Positions 27,969 through 38,700 of a DNA stretch of 64,000 nucleotides are shown one piece after another. The DNA comes from Gimesia benthica (GTDB lineage Bacteria > Planctomycetota > Planctomycetia > Planctomycetales > Planctomycetaceae), in the NCBI RefSeq assembly GCF_009720525.1, contig NZ_CP043930.1:5426501-5490500 (forward strand), in the 5' to 3' direction. The translations under genes and the position numbers were made by a program. The notes beneath the pieces are model-generated. The model was not told where the DNA came from and did no database searches. It was given only the letters and a program-made list of their open reading frames with translations. How positions within the stretch are numbered: the stretch's first letter is position 1; each line of letters opens with the position of its first letter.

Positions 27969-28242
27969 TCTGAGGACAGAACGCTCAGGCAACTCGCATT
28001 TATTCTCAGTTATATCTCTCCTGCAGTGACGTTTGCAGATGGTTCCCATCATCTCGAACAGCACTCGCAGGAGATTGTTTTTTTACAGACTGACATGGTG
28101 TGTGGGATTACGCTGAAAACCGTTCCCGGATTGTTGCTCCTTATGCGCGAGGCCGGTTACACTGTATAGATCAGTCTCCATTGATGGAATGGAGACTGGA
28201 CCTTGCTGGTAGCCCGCCTGATCTCATCCCGCTGGAGTGCTT

Positions 28243-29988
28243 ATGTCTGTCCTGTTCCGGAATTGCTTTCGTCCCACCTGCCTGGTTCTGTTTGTCTGCC
28301 TGATTACATCGATGGTCTCCGCTGAGACAGCGACGTTGATCTTCAAAAACGGGAAGGTCATCACACTCGACTCCAAATCAAAGATCGCAGAAGCGATTGC
28401 CATACGCGACGGAAAAATCCTGGCGGTGGGCAGTAATGCTGAGATGAAGCCTTTTCAGAGGGAACAGACAAAGGTGGTCTCCCTGGACGGTAAGACTGTG
28501 ATTCCCGGATTGATTGAGTCGCACGTTCATGCTCTACGGGCGGCCCGCGGAGAGTTGATTCAGCCGCATCAGGAACTGAATTCCGTTGCAGAGATTCAGA
28601 CCTGGATCCGGGAAAAAGTCAAAGAGGTGCCCCCGGGACGCTGGATCACCGTTCCCCGCACCGATATTACGCGGCTGAAGGAACGTCGACGTCCCACCCC
28701 GGCTGAACTGGATGCGGCCTCTAGTACGCACCCGGTCTATATGAATATCGCCCGTAAGAATGTGTTAAACACCCGCGGGTTTGAAATGATCGGCATTCGA
28801 AAAGAGGGAGATAAACTTGCGGGGGCTAAGGTGATTTTTGATGAAGCAGGCAAACCTTTAATGATGGAAGGGGGCGGCGGTGCGATCAGCAAGCTGATTC
28901 CGCGGGAAACCGTTCCCCCCGAAGCGACGCGGGAAGCCTTAAAGAAACTGCATGCGATTTATAATTCAGTCGGGATTACCAGTATCCTGGAGCGGGGCTC
29001 GCGCGTCGACGAGTATCGGGAATATGAGTTGTTGAAGGAGCAGAATGAGCTGACCGTGCGGATGACGATGACGATTCGCGAACAGCTGCGGAGCGCCGAG
29101 GCGGTGCGGGAGTTCACAAAGAAACTGGGACTGATTACCGGAGACGGAGACGATTGGGTTCGCGTAGGTCCGCTGAAGATCTCCGTAGATGGCGGGATTC
29201 ATTGGGGGAGTACCCGGCTTTCTGAACCTTACGGAGAAAAGCGAATCAAGTTTTATGTACTCGAAGATCCCGACTATCGGGGAGACCTGGCTTATTCGCG
29301 TGAGCTGATGGCGGAAATCTTTGAAGAGGGACAGAAACTGGGCTGGCAGATGTGTTGTCACGCGACCGGGGATGGGAGTGTGAATGAAATTCTCTCTGCT
29401 CTGGAAGAGGTGAATCAGCGGCTGCCCGTCAAGGGGCGTCGGTTCTGTATCACGCATGCCTACTTCCCCTCAGACGAGTCAGTCAAGCGTTCGAGCAATC
29501 TCGGGGTCTGTTACGATACGCAGACCTACCTGTTCTATCGCGATGCCGATGCCATCAATCAGATTTATGGTCCGTCGTGGGTGAACCGTTTCATGGGTCT
29601 CAAAATGTTTGTGGATGCCGGTGTGCCTGTGGCGATCAACAGCGATCACATGAACGGCTTTGATCCGGATCATTCGATGAACGCCTTCAATCCGTTTCTG
29701 GCGTTGTATATCGCGGTCAGTCGTCGAGATATCTACGGGGACGTGTACGGTCCTCAGCAGAAACTGGGCCGGGAAGAGGCCCTCCGCTGCATGACCAGCG
29801 ATGCAGCCTTCATCAGTTTTGAAGAGGATAAAAAGGGGACGCTGGAACCGGGCAAGCTGGCTGACCTGGTCGTACTGGATCGGGACTATCTGACCTGTCC
29901 TGAGGAAGAGATCAAGCAGATCAAACCCCTGCTGACGGTTCTGGACGGAAAAGTCGTCTACGATGCAGCGCAAGACAGTGGAACCTGA
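28243..29988 (+). CDS. Secreted amidohydrolase (Amidohydro_3, YtcJ-like)
   Basis: This protein has 581 residues. A signal peptide (about 1-28) precedes the small beta domain (ATLIFKNGKVITLD) and a TIM-barrel metal-dependent hydrolase. The first metal motif is IESHVHA with His94 and His96. ISVDGGIHWGS and CCHATGDGS provide later ligands. The C-terminus returns to the composite beta domain (GTLEPGKLADLVVLDRDYL). YtcJ-type enzymes hydrolyse N-acyl or ring amides; the substrate here is unknown. GGAG lies 6 bases before the ATG at 28243. There is no obvious partner gene. Confidence 0.9.
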   Translation: MSVLFRNCFRPTCLVLFVCLITSMVSAETATLIFKNGKVITLDSKSKIAEAIAIRDGKILAVGSNAEMKPFQREQTKVVSLDGKTVIPGLIESHVHALRAARGELIQPHQELNSVAEIQTWIREKVKEVPPGRWITVPRTDITRLKERRRPTPAELDAASSTHPVYMNIARKNVLNTRGFEMIGIRKEGDKLAGAKVIFDEAGKPLMMEGGGGAISKLIPRETVPPEATREALKKLHAIYNSVGITSILERGSRVDEYREYELLKEQNELTVRMTMTIREQLRSAEAVREFTKKLGLITGDGDDWVRVGPLKISVDGGIHWGSTRLSEPYGEKRIKFYVLEDPDYRGDLAYSRELMAEIFEEGQKLGWQMCCHATGDGSVNEILSALEEVNQRLPVKGRRFCITHAYFPSDESVKRSSNLGVCYDTQTYLFYRDADAINQIYGPSWVNRFMGLKMFVDAGVPVAINSDHMNGFDPDHSMNAFNPFLALYIAVSRRDIYGDVYGPQQKLGREEALRCMTSDAAFISFEEDKKGTLEPGKLADLVVLDRDYLTCPEEEIKQIKPLLTVLDGKVVYDAAQDSGT

Positions 29989-30215
29989 TTTGTCAGGGAA
30001 TGCTCTCTGAAACCGCTACAACGGGTATATTCGTTCTGAGATGTCCTGATGACTGACCGTAAATCGGGCTGAATCTTCATTTTTCGGATCGAAAAAGCGT
30101 TACCCTTGGACATTAAAATTGTCATGAGATATGATGCGATCTCTATTTCAGGAGAGAGACCGTACGTATCGGAATTTGACTCATTTCAGGACTCTGACGG
30201 GGTAATTGATTTCTT

Positions 30216-31496
30216 ATGTTGGATTTGCAGTTCATCTGCGAGAATCAGGAAGCGATTCTTGAGAATTGTCGTAATCGGGGAATTGAAGTCGATCTGGCAC
30301 GGCTGACCGAACTGGATCAGCGTCGCCGGGAGCTGATTGTTCAAGGCGATCAGGTTCGTCAGGAGCAGAAATCGGTCTCTTCCCAGATTCCGAAAGCCGC
30401 AGACAACGATGAGAAGCAGTCTTTGATTGCCAAGGGCAAAGAGCTCCGAGAGCAGGTATCTGCCATCGATATCGAACTGCGGGAAGTCGAAACCGAACTG
30501 CGAACCGAGCAGGCGCGGGTACCCAACCTGGCCCATCCGGATGTCCCGATTGGGAAAGAGGACAAGGCGAACACCGTTGTGCGATTGTGGGGTGAGAAGC
30601 CCGCCTTCGACTTTACCCCCCTGGATCACGTGGCCCTGGCTGAAAAACATGATCTGATCGATTTCGAAGCCGGTACGCGGGTGGCGGGACATGGCTTCTA
30701 CTACCTGAAAAATGAGGCGGTTCTGCTGGAAATGGCCCTCTGCCAGTATGCCATGCAGAAGCTGGTGCAGGAAGGATTCATTCTGCACAGCACGCCGGAC
30801 CTGGCGCGGAAAGAGATTCTGGAAGGGATTGGTTTTAATCCCCGCGGCGATGAAACCCAGATTTACTCTGTCGAAAACACCGACCTCAGCCTGGTTGCGA
30901 CTGCAGAGATTACTCTGGGGGGATCGCAAAAAGATCAGATTCTGGATCGGGAAACGTTGCCCCGCAAAGTCGCAGGGCTGTCACACTGTTTCCGTACTGA
31001 AGCGGGCGCACACGGTAAAGCGACACGTGGTATCTATCGCGTGCACCAGTTTACCAAGGTCGAAATGTTTGCTTTCACCGAGCCCACTAATGCAGCTTCT
31101 GATGCGATGCACGAAGAAATCGTCCGGATCGAAGAAGAGATCTTCCAGGGACTGGGCCTGCATTATCGCGTGGTCGATACCTGCACCGGAGACCTGGGAG
31201 CACCCGCTTATCGTAAATACGACCTGGAAGCCTGGATGCCCGGTCGAGGCGATGCCGGCGACTACGGCGAAGTGACTTCCGCCTCTAACTGTACCGACTA
31301 CCAGTCTCGCCGACTCGGGACCCGCTGCAAATCCAGCGGCCAGAAAGGGACCGAATTCGTTCACACGCTGAACGGGACCGCAGTTTCAATCGCCCGGGCG
31401 ATTATCGCAGTGCTGGAAAACAACCAACAGGCAGACGGCTCCATTCTGATTCCGGAAGTACTCCGTCCGTGGGTCGGAAAAGAGCGGATCGGTTAA
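30216..31496 (+). CDS. serS: Seryl-tRNA synthetase
   Basis: This protein has 426 residues, the normal bacterial length. The N-terminal long antiparallel coiled coil (about 25-105, rich in Glu, Arg and Gln) grips the long variable arm of tRNA-Ser. The class II catalytic core has motif 2 (CFRTEAGAHGKATRGIYRVHQF, from about residue 255) and motif 3 (NCTDYQSRRLGTR, about 352). The enzyme charges tRNA-Ser in the cytoplasm. The ribosome site is weak. No T-box or other leader element was recognised in the 227-base gap upstream. Confidence 0.97.
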   Translation: MLDLQFICENQEAILENCRNRGIEVDLARLTELDQRRRELIVQGDQVRQEQKSVSSQIPKAADNDEKQSLIAKGKELREQVSAIDIELREVETELRTEQARVPNLAHPDVPIGKEDKANTVVRLWGEKPAFDFTPLDHVALAEKHDLIDFEAGTRVAGHGFYYLKNEAVLLEMALCQYAMQKLVQEGFILHSTPDLARKEILEGIGFNPRGDETQIYSVENTDLSLVATAEITLGGSQKDQILDRETLPRKVAGLSHCFRTEAGAHGKATRGIYRVHQFTKVEMFAFTEPTNAASDAMHEEIVRIEEEIFQGLGLHYRVVDTCTGDLGAPAYRKYDLEAWMPGRGDAGDYGEVTSASNCTDYQSRRLGTRCKSSGQKGTEFVHTLNGTAVSIARAIIAVLENNQQADGSILIPEVLRPWVGKERIG

Positions 31497-31804
31497 ATCT
31501 TCCACTTTGGAACAAACGCGGTCAGTTCAGAACTCGTAGTAAAGCAGGGTGACTTTGCAAACGGACAAGGTCTCCCTGCAGAGGGGCGGACCTGATTTAG
31601 ATCCTGATTATTACTGGATTTAGACCGATTTCGGGTTTATTTGTCAGGAATACAGGGTAAGTTAGACCGAGTACATGACTCCATCATCGGACAGGATTAT
31701 CGTGCTGTCCGAAACGGTCTGGATCTGTACAGACCCGCCCCATCTGATCTCGGCGTGTGGTTCGCTGTTTGTTTCTATTCCCGTTTCAGATCCAGAGAAT
31801 TTAC

Positions 31805-34800
31805 GTGAACGATCAACCAGACAAAGATTTGCCTGAAGACAATACTCCCGACGCTTCCGAGCACGCTGCTGATCAGAATCAGGGCCCCGAGGATTCGGAA
31901 GAAACACCCGCCGGGGAGGCTGGTCAGACTGATGAGGAAAATTCCCAGGATCCTGTGGAAGAAGGTCTGCCCGAATGGGAACCATTGACCCCGGAACTGG
32001 TCGAAGACGAAGCGATCCGAGGCGACTTCATGTTGCGTTGGGCCGCGATTCTGTTGGCCTGTCTGTTTGCAGCAACCTATATCACGGATACCCAGACCCT
32101 GGTGCATGTCAAAACGGGACAGTACCTGGCCAGCCACGGCTTCTGGCCACCCGCGAATGATGTTTTCTCCTATACGGCCACCGATCGTCCCTGGCACAAC
32201 AACGGCTGGTTGTTTGACCTGTCACTCTCCGCCGTCTATGGCGTACTGGGGGGGGCTGGTTTAACGCTCCTGAAAGTCCTGTTAGTCGGAGTGACGTTTT
32301 ATTTCATTGTCCGGCAGAGTGAGCGGGAGATTTCCACGTGGTGGGGCTCGATACTCGCGGTGCTGGCTCTGATTGCCTGTTTTCCACAACTCACGGTCAC
32401 GCCCGAGATCATTACGATACTGGGCGTTGTGTTGACCCTGTATTGTCTATCGGCGTGGCAGAAGCAGAATTCTCCCCGCGCACTCTGGGCTCTGGTCCCG
32501 CTGTTTCTTGTCTGGGCTAATATGGATTCACGAGTGGTGCTGGGGATTGCGCTACTGTTGTTATATGCCTTGGGTGAAACCGTGGCAGCGATGCTGGATC
32601 GCTCAGTGCTCAATGATGATACCGATTATAAAGCCTTGTGGATGGTGCTGGGAGGCAGTCTCGTTGCGACACTGTTGAATCCGACCGGCTGGCATGCTCT
32701 GACGGCAGGTCTGAGTTATTACACAGTCGATTATCCCATCATGCAGTCCATGTTCCAGGGCCAGTTGCGACCGGAAGAGCTGGGGTATTTTCCGATGACC
32801 TCTCCCCAGTTCTGGAGCTCGCTGAATCATTATGCCGTCGCAGCGTTTATTCTAATGCTGCTGACACTGGTGAGTTTCGTGTTGAATCAGTCGCGCATGA
32901 GCTGGGGGCAGTTGTTTGTCTTTGTGGGCTTCTGCGGATTCTCTGTCCTGGCCAGTCACGAACTGGTGGTCACAAGTGTGTTGTGTGCCATCTTTGCAAA
33001 CCGTAATTTTCAGTTGTGGTATCGCGATAACTTCCGGCAGACCTACAGTGTCGAGACTTCGGAGCTGTTGTTTTCACGGGGTGGACGCGCCCTGACTGTG
33101 CTGACATTTTTCGCCCTGGCCTATCTGGTCGTCTGCGGACGTTTCCAAGGACAGGGAGTGACCCGGCACGCCATCGGTTTGGGCTTGAGCCCTTCACTCA
33201 GTCGGACGATTGATGGCTATCGTGCCGCCCTGGAAGAGTCTCTTGATGATCGTCCTTTCCATTTTGTACTGGAGCAGGGCGACCTGTTGATCTGGCTGGA
33301 TCAGAAATCCTTCGTCGATAATCGTCTGGCTCTGTTTACTGGAACCGGGGAATCCGACCTGATCGCGTTACACGACACAACGCGCCGGGCGCTCCGCTCT
33401 GAGCGTAAGGAGCAGCAGGGAAGCGGTAAGCCTGAGATCTGGAAGTCCACTTTTAATCATTATCATGTGACCCATGTGTTGCCGCGACTCTCGGGAATGA
33501 ACCCGGACTACCGCACCTTCTTCGATTTACTGACCACGCCGGACTGGCAATTGACCAGCCTTAATGCGGCAACAGCCGTCTTTTATCGCACCGATACCGA
33601 AAATGAAAAGACAGTCGAATTTCTGGCATCCCATAAGCTGAATTTCAAAGAGCTCGCATTTCAGCAACAGAAAGACTTTCCTGAAATTCGCAGTGACTGG
33701 GCACGTCCGCAGTCGATTTATAGTCGCTACCTGCTGCCTCAAACAGTCAGTCTGGAGAACGATGTGCAGACCGCACGTCATTATCTGGGACTCATGTCGC
33801 AGGCAGGTGGGAACCATGAATTAACCTCCAGCTTTGCGATTCTGGCGATCCAACTGGCCAATCGTGGGTTGATCGAAAATCCAAACAGTGCGGAAGCCTA
33901 CCGCATCCTGGGAAGTGCCTACAGCTATCTGGCGCGACTGGAAGCACAACTGCTGATTCCCCCTGACGCCAATGGTCAGCAACGACAGCAGGTCGGAATT
34001 GACCGCATGCGTTACTTCCAGATCCTGCATGCCTACCACCAGTCGTTGATTATTGAACCCGACTTTGCTCCCACTCATATGCTGCTGTTTGAGATCTATT
34101 CCAATATGCGGAAAGTCGATCTGGCACATCGGGAACTGAAAGCCTACCTGGAAATGGTAGAAGGTCAGGAACAGATGGACGACGAAGCCTTTGCCCGTCT
34201 GCGTGCCTATTCAGAACACGTTGAGAAACTGCAGGGGCAGATCAATCAGATTTCTGAGGAACTGGCGCAGCTGGAAGAAAAAGGCGGTGATCGGCTGCAG
34301 CTGGCAAGCCAGGCTTACCAGAACGGGTTTGTCCTGCTGGCACAGCATTACCTGGATGACCCGGTCTATGTGAAGCAGAATCCCCTCGCGCAGAATCTGC
34401 AGGCGACGATTCTGATGGAAGTCGGTCAGTCTGAAGCAGCGGCGAATCAGGTAGCGCAGTTGCAGCGTGATGCACAGAATCAGCCCCAGATTCCCTGGCG
34501 GGCGCAAGCCGCATTTACCAGTCTGGGGAATGGTAATTACCGTGGTTGCTTTGATCTCTGGCGACAGGAGATTCGAGAGCACGAAGAGGCCCGGATTGCA
34601 GGTGTGCTACAGACACTGCCTCTGGTTCAACCTCCCACCAACAGCTTCTGGCCTACTCAGCATGCGGTTTCGGTAATCAACTATCAGTATGGACTGGCCC
34701 AGCAGCAGACGCCGTTGAAGTTGAACATGGCCCGCTGTGAAATTGAAGCGGGTCAACCGGAGCAGGCAAGGGCTTTGTTTCAGGAGATCATTGATGACGC

Positions 34801-34942
34801 GCCGGACACGCCGTATCGACCTATGATCCGCTTTTACCTGTATCAGCTGACGGGAACGTTGATTCCGGAACAACCGGAAGCACCGGCGGGGCAGACAGAG
34901 CCAGAGGAAGTAGAACTACCCCTCGTAGCTCCGAAACCCTGA
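31805..34942 (+). CDS. Large polytopic membrane protein with TPR-rich C-terminus
   Basis: This protein has about 1045 residues. The start is uncertain: GTG 31805 gives a Glu/Asp-rich cytoplasmic N-terminus (NDQPDKDLPEDN), while GTG 31757 would add 16 hydrophobic residues. Residues about 75-430 contain around ten membrane helices with VHVKTGQYLASHGFWPPANDVFSY after the first, as in glycosyltransferase-like integral proteins. The C-terminal 450 residues contain TPR-like helices (NPNSAEAYRILGSAYSYLARLEAQ, GQPEQARALFQEIIDDAPD). No catalytic motif is certain. It may organise an envelope complex. It resembles the 8.2-10.7 kb protein in architecture, not in sequence. Confidence 0.75.
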   Translation: MNDQPDKDLPEDNTPDASEHAADQNQGPEDSEETPAGEAGQTDEENSQDPVEEGLPEWEPLTPELVEDEAIRGDFMLRWAAILLACLFAATYITDTQTLVHVKTGQYLASHGFWPPANDVFSYTATDRPWHNNGWLFDLSLSAVYGVLGGAGLTLLKVLLVGVTFYFIVRQSEREISTWWGSILAVLALIACFPQLTVTPEIITILGVVLTLYCLSAWQKQNSPRALWALVPLFLVWANMDSRVVLGIALLLLYALGETVAAMLDRSVLNDDTDYKALWMVLGGSLVATLLNPTGWHALTAGLSYYTVDYPIMQSMFQGQLRPEELGYFPMTSPQFWSSLNHYAVAAFILMLLTLVSFVLNQSRMSWGQLFVFVGFCGFSVLASHELVVTSVLCAIFANRNFQLWYRDNFRQTYSVETSELLFSRGGRALTVLTFFALAYLVVCGRFQGQGVTRHAIGLGLSPSLSRTIDGYRAALEESLDDRPFHFVLEQGDLLIWLDQKSFVDNRLALFTGTGESDLIALHDTTRRALRSERKEQQGSGKPEIWKSTFNHYHVTHVLPRLSGMNPDYRTFFDLLTTPDWQLTSLNAATAVFYRTDTENEKTVEFLASHKLNFKELAFQQQKDFPEIRSDWARPQSIYSRYLLPQTVSLENDVQTARHYLGLMSQAGGNHELTSSFAILAIQLANRGLIENPNSAEAYRILGSAYSYLARLEAQLLIPPDANGQQRQQVGIDRMRYFQILHAYHQSLIIEPDFAPTHMLLFEIYSNMRKVDLAHRELKAYLEMVEGQEQMDDEAFARLRAYSEHVEKLQGQINQISEELAQLEEKGGDRLQLASQAYQNGFVLLAQHYLDDPVYVKQNPLAQNLQATILMEVGQSEAAANQVAQLQRDAQNQPQIPWRAQAAFTSLGNGNYRGCFDLWRQEIREHEEARIAGVLQTLPLVQPPTNSFWPTQHAVSVINYQYGLAQQQTPLKLNMARCEIEAGQPEQARALFQEIIDDAPDTPYRPMIRFYLYQLTGTLIPEQPEAPAGQTEPEEVELPLVAPKP

Positions 34943-34948
34943 GTGTGA

Positions 34949-35257
34949 TTAAGCCGGTTTCAAGACTTTGATCGTGGTCCCTTTGACCAGGTCTGCGACC
35001 TGTTCGCGGTAGGTCAGCATGTGGGGGGCCGCGAGATGAGCCTTGAGGGCATCGACGCTTTCCCATTTCTCCATGACGGTCACAATCTGGCTGCCGTTTT
35101 TCACCTGAACCGGGATGTCGGTATCTTCATCCACGGCCGGTCCGTATTCGATGCAACCATCTTCCGCGTGGACCAGGGGAACCAGCTTGTGGAAGGCTTC
35201 CAGGAAGGCGGCCTGTTTGCCTTCCGCGATTTCGATATCTGCGATCACAAAAATCAT
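34949..35257 (-). CDS. Antibiotic biosynthesis monooxygenase (ABM) domain protein
   Basis: This protein has 102 residues and is one complete ABM ferredoxin-like domain. It begins MIFVIADIEIAEGK, contains EDGCIEYGPAVD and VMEKWESVDALKAHLAAPHM, and ends in a short strand. Relatives include YgiN-type quinol monooxygenases and heme-degrading enzymes; activity cannot be assigned. It is the last of three minus-strand genes after the subtilase and the thioesterase, 21 bases from the latter, so it is probably in one transcript. Confidence 0.9.
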   Translation of the reverse strand: MIFVIADIEIAEGKQAAFLEAFHKLVPLVHAEDGCIEYGPAVDEDTDIPVQVKNGSQIVTVMEKWESVDALKAHLAAPHMLTYREQVADLVKGTTIKVLKPA

Positions 35258-35278
35258 GTTACTGCTTTCTGGAGGGAG

Positions 35279-35674
35279 TTATTGTTTTCGTAAGCGTTTT
35301 GCCAACTGGCTCAGACGTACGATGCGGCGGGAATGCAGGCCGCTGGCGATCTTGTCACCACCTGCAAACGCTTCTACATTGAAGCGATACACCGGACCGT
35401 CCTGATAGATGAGCCGTGCGGTGCACTGCACCTGCTCGCCTGGAGGAGTGGGAGCCAGATGCTCGATATCCACATGGGTGCCGATGCTCAAAGAGTCCGC
35501 TTCCAGCCAGGGCTCCAGAAATTGTAACGCAGCCTGCTCCAGAAACCAAATCAGCGACGGGGTGGAGAGTACGGAAATTTCTGTATCTCCACCGCCGAAG
35601 GTGATCGTCAATTCGGGAGTGACTTCAAAGGTGATTGACTTGCTCTCACCGATTTTGGGACGCTGCCCCTGCAT
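35279..35674 (-). CDS. Thioesterase of the FlK (fluoroacetyl-CoA thioesterase-like) type
   Basis: This protein has 131 residues. The hot-dog fold pattern is TPSLIWFLEQAALQFLEPWLEA followed by SIGTHVDIEHLAPTPPGEQV, matching FlK-like thioesterases. In these the Thr, Glu and His in such positions form the catalytic triad; all three residue types are present. A longer start (TTG 35695) adds seven residues; ATG 35674 is preferred but neither has a strong ribosome site. The substrate is probably an acyl-CoA. It lies between the subtilase gene and the ABM gene on the same strand. Confidence 0.8.
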   Translation of the reverse strand: MQGQRPKIGESKSITFEVTPELTITFGGGDTEISVLSTPSLIWFLEQAALQFLEPWLEADSLSIGTHVDIEHLAPTPPGEQVQCTARLIYQDGPVYRFNVEAFAGGDKIASGLHSRRIVRLSQLAKRLRKQ

Positions 35675-35716
35675 GCTGCTGCCTGTCTTTCTCAATTCTC
35701 GTTTTGGTTCAGCAGA

Positions 35717-38700
35717 CTACTGCGAGATTTCAATCGGTATGTAATCTGAGATCCGATCATCACTGGTCGAGACACTGATGTAAGAGCGAATGATCTGTTT
35801 CGCCAGAGTCGATTTGACATCCGGGGTCACTGTCACAGGCAGGGTCACTTTGATCTTGGAGATACCATTGATTTTGGTGGGAATCTCCAGTGTCGCCTGT
35901 GAGGAACTGCTGGGATCCGTTTTGGCAGCAGAGGCATCAATCAGTTTCTGGGGACCTGTGACCTTGAGGATGTAAACATCAGGGCGTCCGACAGTCAGGA
36001 TGTTGAGATTGATTGATCCTTCCATTTTGACAGGGATACTCGGGAAGAGAGCTTCCAGGGTAATGGTGCCTTGGCTGTCCTTTAATCCTTCGTCGTAGGG
36101 AACCGTGAAGTAGGTGTCCACAGCGGCATACAGCGTTTCGTAGGGTTTGCCCGGTTCGGGACGGGGAATATTGTTGAAGGATTTTCCGCGTCCGTAGAAC
36201 GAACCTTTATAGGCTTCGACCAGTTTCCCGTCCGCACCTTTTTTATACAGTCGGTGATCGATACGGCCACTGAAGCCCTTTGTTTTTTTATCGTCGGAGG
36301 GGAAGGTCAGCCGAACCGTTGTGGTCTGGCTCTCACCGCTCTCCGGTCTCCACTCGGGAATGTCCAGTTTACGGAACGTCCGGTAGTTGGCCATGATCGG
36401 AAAATGATCCTGGGGAACGACACGCGTCAGGCTGCCCAGGCTGGCGGACATGCTGCGTACCTGATTGGACGAGTTGGAGTAGGTAATCAGTTTCTCTGAT
36501 TCTTTGCCGGAATCGACGGTCGACAGAGAGAGTTCGTCGGACGAGGCGCGGAATCGTTGTGCTTCGATGAGCAGATCGTATTTGGATTCGTTCAACCAGT
36601 TACCACTGAAGGTACTCACGAGCACCTCGTGGATGCCTTCTTCCTTGGTTGAGACAGTCAGGGTGGCGTTAGAACGGTCTCCCCCCAGCTGCGAGGTCTG
36701 TTGAATCACACGGTAGCCGATCTCATCTCCATCCGGATTGAATACGCTGACGAGCAGACGTCCTGAGCTGTTGGCTTCAAAACCCAGCATGACGGTCAGA
36801 CTGCTGTCCCGTCGGGTGACTGCAATCGGGTAGCGGTGATAGGCACCTGCAGTAATGGTTTTCTGAGGAACGACAAACGCTGCCTGGCGATCGGAGTCAC
36901 GCAGGCCCAGTCCAGGCAGGCTGACTTCGGTTTCGAGGTCCGAGAGTTCGATCGGTTTGTGAACCACATCCAGGAAGCTGAATTCCCGTTCGCCATGCTG
37001 AGTGACGGTGTAGTAAGCCAGGTAGGTTTTTCCACGCTCCATCAGGTGGCGTTTACGGGTACTGTAGAAAAATGATTTGCTGCTGTTGGAAAGGACCAGG
37101 GTGATCTGGTTCCCCAGTGCCTCTTCCTTACCGGGCAGGGCAATTGAGAACGGGATTTTTTCTTTGTCCTTTTTGACATCCAGAGTCACGACGGAGCCGT
37201 CGATATCCTGGATTTCAACTTTTTCCAGCTTCACGATGGCGGGAGTGTTCTTCAGTAACAGGCTTCCCTGATCGGAAACTTCCCCGTCAATATTCAGGTC
37301 CAGGTCGACCCGCTTGTGAGCGGCGATGTTATTGGCCCGGTCGTACAGACGGTTGAATTTGGAATAATGATTGATACTGAATTCCGCAGACTGTTTCTTG
37401 GGATCCAGGGTCTCTTTCGCCAGTCGCAGGAATTCGGTGTAGGCTTTATCGATATCGATCAAACCCGCTCCCTGCTGAGCATAAGTAAATCCGGTCATCC
37501 GCTGCGCTGTATTTTCCAGTGCGATACGCATACTCAACGCAAGCGAAGTCAGGGAATAGCGACTGTCAGACGATTTCTTACGGATAGACTCAATTTTCTT
37601 CTGCTGTCGTTCCAGCACCTCCGCATATTCTTTGTCAGCCTTGATCAGGGAGAGCATGGCAGCAGCGGCACCGGCGGCAATCGGAGACGACATACTGGTT
37701 CCGTTAAACATGCTGGAACCATCCGAGTTCAACGGAGTCGAAGACAGAGCTGAACCAGGGGCTACGACGTTAGGTCGCATTTCACCTGTGTAGGAAGGTC
37801 CTAACGAGGAAAAGTAAAGCAGCCCGTGTTCCGGGGCTTTGACCCCTTCGGCCAGGCGGTAGTGTTCCATCAGAGTATTGGCCGACACATGGGCACCCAC
37901 AAATACGGCAGGGCTGGAACCTCCCAACCCGTTGATTGTACGATAGCCGGGGCCATCATTTGAGGCGGAGACGAAGAAGGTGGTTCCGAATTTCGCCGAG
38001 AGGTCCTGCAACAGGATGCTCAAGGGACGCTTCAGATAACCTTCATGACTACCCAGGGAAATGTTGACCACATCGGGGACATAGCCTTGTGGATTAAAGA
38101 AGGCCGAGATGATGCCCCGCAGGATTGCCTGGTCGGTACAACTGCGTCCCGAACAGACCTTGATTGCCATCAGTTCTGCTTTCGGGGCGGCTCCTTCGAT
38201 CTGGAGTCCACTACCGGCAACGATACCGGCCACATGGGTTCCGTGTGACTGCTGATCGAAGGCCACGGTAATTTCGGTGATCTGCTTTTTGGAATCAGGA
38301 CGGAACAACAGCGGATAGGCGATCCGTTTCGTACGTGACGGAAATTCCAGCATGCTCTGATAAGGCACTTTCAACCCGTCTTTCTGCATTTTACGGGCTG
38401 TGTTGAAATCAATAATTGCTGTTTTTGCTTCTTCCCCAGTAAATTTGCCGTCCATGTCCACGTCGACGAACGCCAGTGCATACTCTTTGGGAAGATCATG
38501 GATAGTCGGATCCGGCTTGCGGGCGACTGCGGGGGCTTCGGGATCTTTGGCTCGTTCTTCTGCTTCTGCCTTCTTTTCTTCTTCGATTTTTTTCAGGATC
38601 GGGTTAGGAATCAGCCCGACCGCAACCAGAAGTTTGTCATCTTTGGTGCCGTTACGGTTGATATCAACCCCTTCACGACCCAGGGTTGTCCAGAGGTCTC

